Positions 19,118-30,685 of a stretch of DNA of 64,000 nt are shown here, piece by piece. The stretch spans positions 124,001 through 188,000 of the forward strand of contig JAFISE010000046.1 of the NCBI GenBank assembly GCA_022560025.1, given 5' to 3'. The stretch's first letter is position 1, and each line of letters begins with the position of its first letter. A program made the position numbers and the translations under genes. Below the pieces are notes generated by a model, which was not told where the DNA came from, did no database searches, and was given only the letters and a program-made list of their open reading frames with translations. Origin of the DNA: Stagonosporopsis chrysanthemi (Eukaryota; Ascomycota; Dothideomycetes; Pleosporales; Didymellaceae).

Positions 19118-22100
19118 GCTCCGCTAGGTGCTCGAAAGTGCGAACATACCAAGGCTGTGCCAAATTACATGTACGATAGGGAACTATTTCCGATCAAACT
19201 ATCTACGCAGTGATCATACGTGCTCTCATGTGACAACATTTATCTTGACACCGAAAACGCCTGCAGAGCGCAGGGCAGGTTTATCACACGTTCTATGCAC
19301 AAAGGGGACAGGTATTCTGTATATACACAGTCAAAGACATGTGCTTTACAGTTTGCTTGTGCAGCCGAGGTCAAGACGTCGAAATGTCCAGATTGACTCT
19401 GATACTTACAGTGATAGATGTCGTCACTCGCTCCTGTTTTTCTGACTGAATTCTGAGCAGATTGATAATCATGCGCTCAATGTTGAACCAGAAGCATCGA
19501 TGTGATTAGAGCCTTCACCTTATTGACTGCACAAAAAGCAACAAGGTTCGCCTCACGACAACAAACCTTGCAACACATATTACAAAGCCGCAAACACCCG
19601 CTCCCTACCACGTACCTGTAGATCTTACACAGCGCTCCACCACGTGAGCTACAAACCAGCCCCCCCATGTCTGGCAGAAAAATCTCGCGCCCGACACATC
19701 TCCACCCAATCCGCCAAGCCAATGAATATGTAGCTATGCCGACCGTCCGACAGCCGTGCCTGCCTGTTCAACACCACGCCAAGCGAGTCAGGCGCGCTCA
19801 CGATGTACGGTGTGCGAAGGGCACGTATTGGACTAGCTGCAAACATGGTGCGGGCGATACGACCGAACCTCGGGTGAACGGTGCGGTGAGTGTGAGGAGT
19901 TCGCCGGATAAAGAGCCGGGACATGTGCTCGTTCCTGGCGTATAGCGTGTTGCGTACGGACTGCCACGGATACGTGGAAGCGAAATCTCCCGTGTCCGCC
20001 AGCACCCGGCAGTGTTTTCCGCAGAGTGCGAGAGCGAGTGAGGGCTCGTCGCAGCTTGCTCGGGGATCAGCGTCGTCGCAGGTCTGGTGATCAATGAACT
20101 GTACAGCAAGAAGTGCGCTAGTGAGGGGGTGAAATTGCGATTCCTCGGATTTTGAATTGTATACTGTCCGAGCAGCTAGTGAATGTTGACTTGCAGCAAA
20201 ACCCTGCGCAGGTCATTTTTTCTGCCGGTGGGGCTCGCGCTTCCCGCTGCAAGTGTGCAGAGGAATTTTGACAGCGGGGCTTGAGAACCCTTCTGGCGGC
20301 CGTGCGTCGAGTCAGGCTGCTAAGGGAGCATCGTGAGGCAGCCTTGCGCTGGAATGCAAGACAGATTTTGCCGAGGTGCGGCTCGGCGCGTGAAAAGCGA
20401 AAATGCACCCTGGGACCCACTCTGCCTGAAATGCCTTGTCTGCAAGGGAACATACACCATGTCTTCTCGAACGTTTAAAGGGTGGAGTATGGGGCTGACA
20501 AAGGCTGATAGACAAGGCTTGGGTTGCAACCTTGCTTGTGCACATTCTTAGTATTGTGTCAACAACAGCTCAAATGCAACAGCAAGCAAGACACTGACGT
20601 CTGAGATTGCGGATTTCGTGCCGACTTGCGTCGCCTTACGGCCTCATCCGCGTGTTCCTTAGATGTAAATTCTAGAACGACCGTTGCTGGAGTTCAGTTC
20701 GGGAGTACGCGCGATAGGTCCTCGATCTCGACGGACAGGATAAAGGATGGTCCCGATCCGGGTGTGAAGATTGGGTCATAGACGTCATGAGGCGTGTTCT
20801 TGAATTCAACATGATGCGTCACGTCGTAGTTTGAGACGCGTTCGAGAACGCAGACTCTGCCACATGATGAACGGTGTCAGAAAGTCAGTTGAACGACCTC
20901 GGTCAGCATGCGGCCGGTAGCAGGCACGGCAGGGTGCTGTTGTGAGCATGGGGATGGTGATAATAATATGTGGCTGGATGTGGCTGCGCGGGTCGAGCTG
21001 CACCCTGACTCCGAGCGGCTGAGGCTCAAATGCAGCATCAGCTAAACATCAGCATGATTGGCGTCCCACATCAGCAAAGATCTGCTGGCAGAACGGAAAC
21101 TCTTGATAGGTCCTTCAAGGTGTAACTGAAGCATCTGAGGGATGTTGGCAGACGGCTGAGTATGACCGTCAACCGCCTCATTGCAACGTGGAGACCTCCA
21201 GACCACCAGCTGTTGGCCCCCAGTGGAGGTTGGGGCTACCTGAAGCACATTGCCCCTATCTGGCGAGTTGACCCTCCGCGCAGCTCACGTTGATCTTGTG
21301 TGGAGATTGTATGGAGAACTGTTGGCCAGATCGTCCATCCTCGCAGACAGTTACCAGAACGAAAGGGGCGATGGATACCCGTACTGCCAGCTCATCAATA
21401 GCGTCGACGAGACACCGCTCTCAACAGTTGCAATTGGAGGACGCTATTTTGCCAGCGTAGTGGTTGGGTTGGGCCAAAAGATGCAGACTAGAAGCGTACC
21501 TGTTTCACGATAGATTGTCGGTGAGCGAAACAGCTTCCACGCGACGCTTGTCGCGCTCCATCTCCCAACACCGCACACCGCATAAGGAAGGAGCGGTGCG
21601 TATAGCGTATCGAAATGCAGACGGACACTTGAAACAATGAGCGGGTGGTCGGCAATGCCAACACCGCACTCAACATGCAGCTTCTGGACGTGCCAGCTGA
21701 GACAAAAGGCGAGGCATGGAGGGTCATGCTGGTGTGTCGCGGTGTGGACGGCTGCAGCGTGGAGAAAGGGAGATCAGCCGTGTCACTGCCTTATTCGCAT
21801 AGACCGCGGGGGTCGGAAGTCCTTGCTCAGATCTGGCGTCAGATATGTGAGGGTCATCCACAGGCAGCATGATATCTTGCAGCCGCGATGGTCGTGATCC
21901 TCTATCGTGGCCAGAGATCAGATCAAGCCAGTTGTCTGGTGGTACAAGACAGCAACGGGATTCCTGAATCCCATGGTCCGCCGCCAACCCTTTCTGGCTC
22001 GGCCTGCGCACCAATTGTGTCTTGCCTCGCACGAGTCGCGTCGGAGCGGAAACGCACTTTGGCCGCAACCGTTCGCTCTCGCACTGGCGCTCACAAGCTT

Positions 22101-23040
22101 ATCCCGATCGGAGCGAATTGAACCCCGACGGGACGAACGCAGGTCAGGAAAGCCGAGCTACACCGGCGACGTGCGCTCGTAGCGAGTACGCTGGCACGCA
22201 ATCCGCCCAGGCAGCAAACCTTGGGCATGACTAGCATGATAGTCATCTGGTGATGTGCAGCGTGCAGGTCGGCGGAGCGCTTCTGCCGTAAGACACGTCG
22301 CAATGCCTCGCATCGAACGGATTGACAGGGCAGTGCTGCGCCTGTGTGAGCAGCAAACTCACCGGAACTGCACTTTCGTCTGGCAGGCGTCGCGACGGTT
22401 GGAGCAGATCTCGCGTTCGGTGCACAAGATTGCCGCGTGTGCACCGTGCTGGTTGCGACTGCCTGGTGCCGCAACAGGCAATAGCTGCCGTACCTCACTA
22501 AAAGTCGGTGACAGTCGGTCAGGCAGAAGTTTTTGGCAATTTTTCTAGCCAGCGCGATAGTGCGCAACAAACAGAATACGGTCTGGGAAATTGGTCTGTC
22601 GTGAATGCGAAGAACGGTACAGCCCATTCTCGGCGACCTGCATGCGAGGCAACAATGTGACAACCAAATGACCGATGCTCAATGATCTGCTTTTTGTGTT
22701 AGCGTGTAAAGCGAGGCGACAACGTCACATGTGAGAAATGAGGCACAAGATGCTTTTTGGTGAAATGATCACTGTGATTGATAGCTCTAGCTATTGCAAA
22801 GGGGGAGTCTCAACCAGCCAATACGGGGGAGAACTCATACCACGCCTTACGACCAATTTCCCAATCCGTTCCCTCGTATAACATTCCGTAAATCTGAGTA
22901 GAGTTCGTGCCGTCCAACTGTCCATGCTTGATGTGAAAAAAGAAAATAGGTATAATGCTCGAAAATGCTACGCTGAAAAAACTCGCTCGCTCAAATGCTG
23001 GATTAAATGCAATGACAAATCAAAAGGTCACCGTGGTGGC
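19118..23040. other. Gene-poor region, 3.9 kb
   Basis: No protein family, tRNA or rRNA was recognised on either strand. Frames stay below about 190 codons and show no family motif; base composition is ordinary and not strikingly AT-rich, so strong RIP is not apparent by eye. The longest anonymous frames are minus-strand 20005-19649 (118 codons) and 22663-22091 (190 codons). Confidence 0.5.
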
Positions 23041-23790
23041 CTAGTAACTTGTGATGAGAGGCGCATTTGTGTCCATGAATAGCGGGTGGTCGTCTTCGAG
23101 ATATTTCGACGGTGTCTTGCCGGTGTAGAATGTGGTGGTGAGCATGGCCTCCTTCTCTGAGAACTCGAGCGATGCTGTTGGTGGCGATGTGGGAGGTGAG
23201 TCGTCCTCGGAATCTTCTTCGTAGACAAGCTCGGGTGGTGATTGGATTTGCGAGGGAACGCGAGTGAGTGTAAGCTCAGCGTCATCCTCCATGTCGTCGT
23301 AGTACTCCTCCTCGTCCTCATCCTCGTCGACCTCAACAGTGGAGATCTGGATGGGTGCTTGTGCGATGCGGCGGGGCATAGGGATCATGTCGAAGTCGTC
23401 GTCGAAGTCAGATTCGGAGTCAGAGTCGGACTCATCATCGTCCTCCTCAGCGATGCTGTCGGCCCACTGAATGTGACGGTGCTCCTCAGTCTTGGAAGCC
23501 TTGGCCATGGTCTGGTTGAACCATGCCTCTTGCTGACGTTCAGCGTCCTGGAGTTCGATCATGAGGCTGTCGAGGAGGTTGGCGTGTCCGACAAGAAGGC
23601 GGAGGTCGTGGTCGGCCCTGCAGGCTTCCTTGCCCAGCTTGGAGCGGGCAGAGGCGGCTATGTAGTAAGTCTGAGTGAGAGACATCTTCTGCTTCTTCTG
23701 GGGCGGCGACGAGATGTAGTGGGAGGCAGTGCTCGCAGCTGTGAACGGCTCAAAGTCGTGTTGTAGGCGGAGGTGCGATGTGGAAGGCAT
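23041..23790 (-). CDS. Conserved fungal acidic protein of unknown function
   Basis: Single coding exon, 249 aa, from the ATG at 23790. An upstream in-frame ATG at 23889 is unlikely, because a GTTCGTG donor and a TTTTCTTAG acceptor suggest a 5' UTR intron between them. Residues 1-85 look folded and conserved-like (LRLQHDFEPFTAASTASHYI, MSLTQTYYIAASARSKLGK, DHDLRLLVGHANLLDSLM). The middle holds long Asp/Glu/Ser runs (about residues 117-135 and 153-175). The C-terminus (KTPSKYLEDDHPLFMDTN) is again motif-like. I do not recognise a domain; an acidic regulatory or chromatin-associated role would be a guess. Confidence 0.8.
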   Translation of the reverse strand: MPSTSHLRLQHDFEPFTAASTASHYISSPPQKKQKMSLTQTYYIAASARSKLGKEACRADHDLRLLVGHANLLDSLMIELQDAERQQEAWFNQTMAKASKTEEHRHIQWADSIAEEDDDESDSDSESDFDDDFDMIPMPRRIAQAPIQISTVEVDEDEDEEEYYDDMEDDAELTLTRVPSQIQSPPELVYEEDSEDDSPPTSPPTASLEFSEKEAMLTTTFYTGKTPSKYLEDDHPLFMDTNAPLITSY

Positions 23791-26700
23791 GTTTGTTATG
23801 TATGGTAGGGATATATGGCTAAGAAAATGAGTCAGTTCGGTGACTGGAAAGGCAGAACGAGGGACCACGAACCTTAACGTGCTAGCCAATGGGTGGAAGG
23901 TGATCCGAGCGTGGTAATCCCGAAGTGTATGATGTGATAGTCAAGTCGATTCGATGATGTACTCGATGTGTCAGGAAGATGTAGTCGATTGCTTGATCTT
24001 TTGCTTGCTGTTTGGTGTGAAGTTGGACTGGTGTTTCCCAAAAAGTGGGCAAGCGTGTTTCTTATGTTTCTGACGCTCGGAGGATGACCACGAAGCTTAA
24101 CGGCATCTCGGAATTATTGGCGTTGTTTCCACTCCCACCGCCCTTGGCCGAGTCGGCGGTGAATCATCGCAGCGCAGGGGTGTCGCTTACGCTACCAACG
24201 TGCGTCGTGCCCCACGCCAGCAAAGCCTGCTCGTTTCGGCCGATCCGGCGATTACAGTGTCCATGTGCTAGCGTAGCTAGCTTCACCGCACTCATGCGGA
24301 CGGAGAAGAGGCGGACATACAGCGCTCGCCGTGCCATGGTTCGCACGATTACCTATCACGTTTGCAGTCCTTCTCGCTTTGTCGGCGTTTACTCATAACG
24401 ACGCATCTGGCATACCATCACCATCTACATGGCTCTGGTTCAGGCACACAGGCACCCAGGCACCAGCGCAATGCATTTGGGTGCTCGCTTGGGCTCTGAC
24501 AGGGGCTTTGCGCGAGGTTAGAGAGTGCCTGGCTGCCTGCTGGGGTTGCTGGCGCAAGGCTCTCAGCTACAGCCACGCTGCTCCGCAGGCAGAGCGGTCA
24601 ACCTAGTGACCCTTCAATCTGTGGCTGTCAAACGTGTTCGGGCTCGGTCTCCCGCTTACCTTTCCCTGGCTTGCAGTGCGACCCGCCTAGAAAATCCCAT
24701 TCTTCTTTGTCCCGCTTGGCTCCGCTCGCACCGCGAGGCTGCCGGCCACCGACTCTGAGACAGCTGAGATGGACATTTCTACATTTTACCAAGATTGGCT
24801 GGACATTCCCAATGCGTGCAGTCGGCCACGAGGACACCAACTGCTACTCTAAGACGCACATGTCCATGTGCCCGCGATGACAAAGGTCTCCGCTGATGAG
24901 TGAACGCTCCGCCCGACTGAGAAATCCACGATAACACCATTCGGAGGGCTCGGACTAAATCATCGTGACAATTCGGGCCCTGGGGATGCGCATGATCGAC
25001 ACAGGTACAGTTGTCATCACCCCGCCCGCGCGGACGAACTGTCACTTCCCAAGAACGGGAGCTCGGTGCTTTGGAGTTCCTGCTTCCCCGGATCAATCAC
25101 TTGCAACTTTGGATCACACAAGAGGCCAGACCACGCAGCTTTGCTTCACGTCATAAGTTAGAACCTTAAAATGTTTGCGAGCCCGATGCAATCCCCACGT
25201 CCACGAAGGGCGCACGCAGGTGTGACTCGCACGCAACTAGACTCGCACATAAACAGGGTTGCTACCTTTCTTACCTGTCTCGCTCAAGCTGCACGTCTGA
25301 TTGGCCGAGATCGCCTGCTTTGTCAGGCATGCTGAACAATCATTGTCTGACAAACACCTTTTTTAAGCGTGTACCGTAGTTTGTGCCATAACGTTAATCG
25401 TGGACCTTTGAAACCTTGGAGCCCCAATGACTGAACCGCGCTGATCGTGACGAGAAGTATACTCGGCTCTTGTTAGAAATCAATCGCATCATCATAGCAT
25501 AGCGTCGTTCTCGACTCAGTGCAGTAGGTTTAGGACTGTTGACTTTTGCGAGATGAGTGTTGGCACGCTGTCGCCCGTCCATGAAGCCACCATGCGACAA
25601 TGGTACCGCATCCCGTAGCTCCTTCTGTGCAGCTTCTATTCTTGCCGTTATGCATCGTCTTGCAAAGGGCGTTGCACCACAGCCGTCGCACCGTCTCCCC
25701 GCCAACTCCACAAGTTCGCGCCCTTCTGGAAGCTCGTGCCTGACGCGGACTAGCGTACTGTCAGCTGCTCGCTTCGAACACCAGTTTCTGCCTGGCCTCA
25801 CGCGTTGCACAGCCTGCGAAAGGACACGCAGCATATACGGTACAAGTATACTCGTCTGACCGCTGGCTCTGTACGAGGCTGATTGCTGCACCGCGCACGC
25901 CGACAGCGCTCGGAACGTATGCACACAGCCGCAGTGTGTCGAATGCAATACGACGCAATGCTACACTGCGATTCGACATCGCTTCGGGCACTCGTATGAG
26001 TCGAAGCTCACACGCAGCTCGCTGATTGGAATGCCGCGCAGCCACGAAGCCCTGCGGATTGTTGTTTTCATTGGGCGAACACCATCTGAGCCTCAATCCG
26101 GTGATGTGTTACGCGTGCAACGCAGCCCAACAGCGCATACGCCTTGACCGGTTCCTGGGCAGCAGATAGTCGTCAACCTTTTTGCAAGCCCAAGCGCTAT
26201 GGGTGCAATAGAGTCAAAGTCCCTGACACAAGAGTCGGTTCAACAGCGTGTTCGTGCCCTTGGAGCGCGAGGGCCGCCGATCTATGCCGTCATGAGCAAT
26301 CTTCCCCAACGCTCTGGTAGCCGCACCGACTAAACACCAGGGTCTGCTGCAGCCCTATGCCCTACGCTCTGACCCCTGCCAGCAAATCACTTCTTGTCAC
26401 ACGGCCAAAGCGCTGGTACCTGGATACGTTGCAGCTTTCCTCGCTTCACTGCCCAAGCATCGCTACCCAGCTCCACTGGTGACAGGCAGTAACTCGCTTC
26501 GTCCCAGGCACCACTCAGTAGCGACGGAAACTGATTGCTCAAGGTAGTCCGCCAGCTTGCCGAACACAGTCATTCGTGGTCTTGCATTGTCCGGGCTACG
26601 GCCGAGTCGCCAGAACCTGCTTCGTCCGTATATCAGGGACGTCTCGGCTGCCAAACTGTCCGCTGCCGAGACACCTCCACAACCGTATTGGACATGACTC

Positions 26701-27528
26701 GGGGTAGCCTGAGGAAAGACCCACGTTCCGGTAGCAGTACCCTTTATTCTCCGAACTCTGCCGGCCCACTGAATGCCTTGTGCAGGACTTATTGTACCTA
26801 TTCAACTCGCCTGTCTTGCTGGAGTCGCTACACTTGAAGAACGCCATTCTGTAGAAAATATTCGGCGCTATTCAACTAGAGACAGGAGGCCACGCGCAAT
26901 ACTTGCTGACCGAACTTGACGAGGGCATGTCGTGCGCCCGGAGCGGCTCCTTGCGATCCGAACTCGCTCTCGACAGCACCCAGCTACTCGCCATGACAAC
27001 GGTCCTTTAGGGCATCCGGTATCTATTAAATCATTGGCATCACCCAAACACACTCTTGTAATACGTCGACAAGGGTACAAGATCTCGTTGGCAGGCATCC
27101 AAGCCAGCCAGGGAGATCAGGTATGGCTTGTCAGCATTGAGAGCTGCCTACATGCGTCTCGATGTCAAGGTTCCCCTGGATGTGTCCCCAGACTTTCAGA
27201 TTCAGACAGCGATGTAATGTATATGGCGCTCTCTAGAATTATCGGCACTATACTCGCTTTTAGTTGTCGGCATCAAATGACTAGGTGCTACTCGCGAAAG
27301 GCACGCTTGCTTGTCTCGATCTAGACATGGTACGTAAGTGGTATACTTTGTCTTGCCTTCAACAAGCTCGAGCGTGTAGGTACTGAATTTCGTTGACTTG
27401 TCAGCCCCGAAACATGACTTGAACAGCAAATCAAAGCGTCTGGCGACCTCTTTTGATTGTAGTAGCTAATTTGAAGGCTGAGCCAAAGAGGGAGAGTTGG
27501 TAATTATTCGACATGATCGGCTCTCCCT
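23791..27528. other. Gene-poor region, 3.7 kb
   Basis: Promoter side of the acidic protein, then about 3.4 kb without a supported gene. One anonymous minus-strand frame, 25948-25394 (184 codons), has Cys and Arg richness but no motif and a competing plus-strand frame, so it is not called as a gene. Confidence 0.5.
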
Positions 27529-28578
27529 TCAGAAATTTGCTCGCCATGACCTTTCACAATGCACCTCAACGTCCTTACTCGCGACCAGCGCTTTCATCGT
27601 CCTCACAGCCAACATCCTTCGATACTGACGTTCACCAGTATATCGCTCCACCCCCGGCTCAGCTAGTATCGCCTTCAGCTCCTGCGCCTCCACGTCACTA
27701 TACTTCAATGTAGCACTATGAAATTCCGACCCAAAATGTCTCAAGACCACCTTCTCGAGCCCCTTCAAAACCCCCAGTTCCTCTCCACAATTTCGATCGG
27801 GCTCCTCGAGCTCCACACCGTGCAAGCTTTGCCGAATGACCAGGATATTTACCAACGGCCAGTAGATAGTGTGAACAGCTACTAGTTCGCGCTGCGGCAG
27901 AGAGGAACTAAACGCGCGTATTGCGCTGCTGTAGTTATAGTTCTTATCTGTAAACGCAAAAGCATTCAACTCGAAAACCAGCTCCTGCGTATCCGCACGT
28001 ATCTGCCTGCATACGCTCGTCAATCCAAATAACCCATGCACACTGAAACAACGCCTCTGCTTTGCAGGCTTTGCGCTACTGGATTGGCCCTGTCGCGGAA
28101 ATGGCATGGTGCACATGAACGGGCCCGAGGTGTAGCTCCTGTTTTGCGATGGTTTGCGCGGTGTTCCGGTGACAGGCTTTGAGGATTCCCCGTCATCCGG
28201 GCATTCCAGGCGGTAGTCCAGCTCGTGATCAACGGGGTTTGTGCTGTAGGTGCGGAAATATTGAACACCCTGCGATGTATGGATGATGGGGTGGTTGAGA
28301 ACTTCGATTATGTGCCCGCCTATGTCGGTGTAGGCGTAGATTTGCAGTCGGATCTCTATGGGAAGGCGCAGAAAGTGACATATCTTGGACTTGGGCTCTC
28401 TGCAGGAAAGTCAATATGCATGAGCGCATGAGCGATTGTCGTTGCAAGATGTTTCTTACTCCTCGGCGGTCAGTTGTGGTTCCGGTGCACTCTCTGACGT
28501 TAAGTCATCACCACCTTTTTCGTCTTGCGGGTTGACGTTTCCCCCCTTCAATGTCAACCTGCGAAGTGCCTCCCACAT
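27529..28578 (-). CDS. F-box-like / 2EXR-type fungal protein
   Basis: Two exons, 28578-28460 and 28399-27529, 329 aa; the 60-nt intron (GTAAG donor, CTGCAG acceptor) was placed by hand, since the long frame alone starts inside the protein at 28116. Splicing joins QLTAEE to EPKSKICHFLRLPIEIRLQIY, where FLRLPxEIRLxIY is the N-terminal motif shared by F-box-like and 2EXR proteins of filamentous fungi. Later blocks, LTSVCRQIRADTQELVFELN then LVILVIRQSL-like and GLEKVVLRHFG, fit that family (usually one long alpha/beta domain). The function is unknown; some members may act as substrate adaptors. It stands alone in a gene-poor region. Confidence 0.85.
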
Positions 28579-29632
28579 CAAGATTGTTCAAAGTCTAGTC
28601 AAGTACTGAAGGAGTCATGAGTACTGTGAGGACTGTGTTGGGAGGAGAGATGGTTGAGCACCATCAGGATGTTCTTCGCTTACGACAGATTAGGCAACCA
28701 TCATACGGAATCTATCTGTTGTAAATTGATACGTGATCGATCTAGATGAGCCCTTTAAGTCGATCTCGGGATACCAGAGCGAAAGGATAACAGCTTGATC
28801 GTGTGCTCGACTTCACACGTCCATACAGGCGGAGCCAAGATCTCCTTCAAGCTCAGAGCTCACATCATGACATGTATATCATCCTCTCTATGCCAGCATC
28901 GGTTTGAAGTTATGACGATATTATCTTTTAGTATCTCAAGCTCAAGTCATCAGTCTGGTGTAAAGACGCAATACAAGCCTCATCAAGGGTTTGAACTGAG
29001 CAGCAGGGGAAACGTCTACAGTACGACGATTAGATGAGCATAACTTCATGCATTCCAGCCCTTTTCGAAATCCAAATGCAACGCGATCCTATACTCACCG
29101 GATCTCATGCCGTGATTCGTAGCCAATTTTCACATCAACTCATCGATAAACCCCAAAAGAAAACCCCCCCCTTGTTCTCCTTCTACAAACCCTCTCCTAG
29201 TCAGCTTATCCGGTTCAGTGTACAACAGTAAACTGAGGCTCAGCATTGTGCCAGTGCAACTGCGTCACAACCATCTACCGATATCTCTTGCGTATGATTA
29301 ATGCGATCAGGGGTGGTTGGCACTTTCGAAAGATACATGGACAGTCAAATAGGTCGGACGAAGGGACCTCGCAACTGTTTGAAAGGTTAGCCTGTGAAGC
29401 TTCTCATAGATCGTCCTACGAGGAGGATTCCTGAACACCGTCGCCCTGAACAAAAGCGTCAGTGGATCGAGCGGCTACACCTTGGGCGAACAGCGTTCAG
29501 ATGTTGAACATTCTTGGTCCATTACGCAAAAAGACGGCCAGTCACCAGATGATACAGGTACTGACAAACCGCGGAGTTAACTTGCAAAGAATTGTCTTGA
29601 TCTGATGGCTGACAAAAGGCAAAAACAACGAA
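28579..29632. other. Intergenic
   Basis: No gene supported. Sequence contains short unmatched frames only. It leads up to the tRNA gene. Confidence 0.5.
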
Positions 29633-29719
29633 TGGAGAAACGGGTGATCGAAACCCGGACCTTCCGCAATCATGCGAAGAGCATGCAAAGCGGACGCGCT
29701 ACCACTGCGCTATATCCCC
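29633..29719 (-). tRNA. tRNA-Ala (anticodon UGC) with a 15-nt intron
   Basis: Read on the minus strand from 29719. Acceptor strand GGGGATA pairs with TTTCTCC with a G3-U70 wobble, the identity element of alanine tRNAs, and one T-T mismatch at 6-67. The D stem is GCGC/GCGC. The anticodon stem TCCGC/GCGGA is perfect, and the loop reads TTTGCA-[intron]-T, giving UGC. The 15-nt intron sits directly after position 37, the standard place. The T arm is CGGGT-TTCGATC-ACCCG and the discriminator is A. The mature length is 72 nt before CCA addition. Confidence 0.92.
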
Positions 29720-30685
29720 TCCTTTTTATCGTTAAGATGACAATGAGAAGGTCTTAGATGTATATATCTATAGTCGATTTTGAGCACACTGATCAGGTGC
29801 TCCAATCCGTCATTCAAACGAGGCAGATTGAGTCTGAGGTTTGCCGAGGCCCTGATGCGATCATCGAAACGCTAAGCAAGCGACAAACACCATCCCATAA
29901 TGAAAAAAAAACAAGTATAGCCGCTGCGCAGGGACAGCATCTGCTTCATTACATAATGGTGTGCATGTCAGCAGGAACGTACGAGTCCGTGATATGCAAC
30001 GAAGCTCGCTGCGACGAAAAGCTCTGCAGGATAATAACGCATTTTCTCTGAACAGACACAGGACGAAATGGAGCTTTTCGATATGCTTTGAGATGCGCAT
30101 TGGTCGATCGTGTTCACTCGTACTTCATTTCGTTGCGGTGTCGGGCTGACCTTACGGGGCGTGGCTCCGATCGCAGTATCTATGTTCAATGCTCACTCTG
30201 TGATAGCTCAAGTATGATACATGAATACTGTGATTTACTACGCCATTACTCTTTCCCTTCATTGAGCTGGTTGCAATTATCGTGGTTTGTTCTACTTGTT
30301 ATTGCGCTGCGAGTAGTAATCTAGTCAAGGCGAAAGATGAGAATGCGTCGACAATTTGCTTTGAACACGGAATGACATGCAGGCTTTTGGAAATCGGTTC
30401 CGATCATTCCCACAATTCAAGAAATCGGCCCTGACGCATAAGTGGCAATGGAAATTGGTTGAGTGCAGGTTGTTACAGGTTCAGATGCCGGTGGGTCCTT
30501 GGCCATGAGAGGACGAGGTCGAGGTCTATAATCGGAACACGATGGCAATAAACACGAAGCAAGAGTTGACACAACTGGCTCCTCGTAGCAGACATCGTTC
30601 TGATTCTGGTCCTGGCTTACTGTTCTTGACTACTCTACCACCCAAGATGCCCTTCTCTTGCTCTCACCAGAACACACCCCCCTTC
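29720..30685. other. Intergenic
   Basis: No gene seen between the tRNA and the end of tyr1. A plus-strand frame reaching into 30542-31096 is antisense to the last tyr1 exons. Confidence 0.5.

Noticed and set aside
23791..23889. N-terminal extension MASTLRFVVPRSAFPV of the acidic protein
   Set aside because: Lies across a probable 5' UTR intron (donor near 23879, TTTTCTTAG acceptor); the shorter start has a conserved-looking N-terminus.
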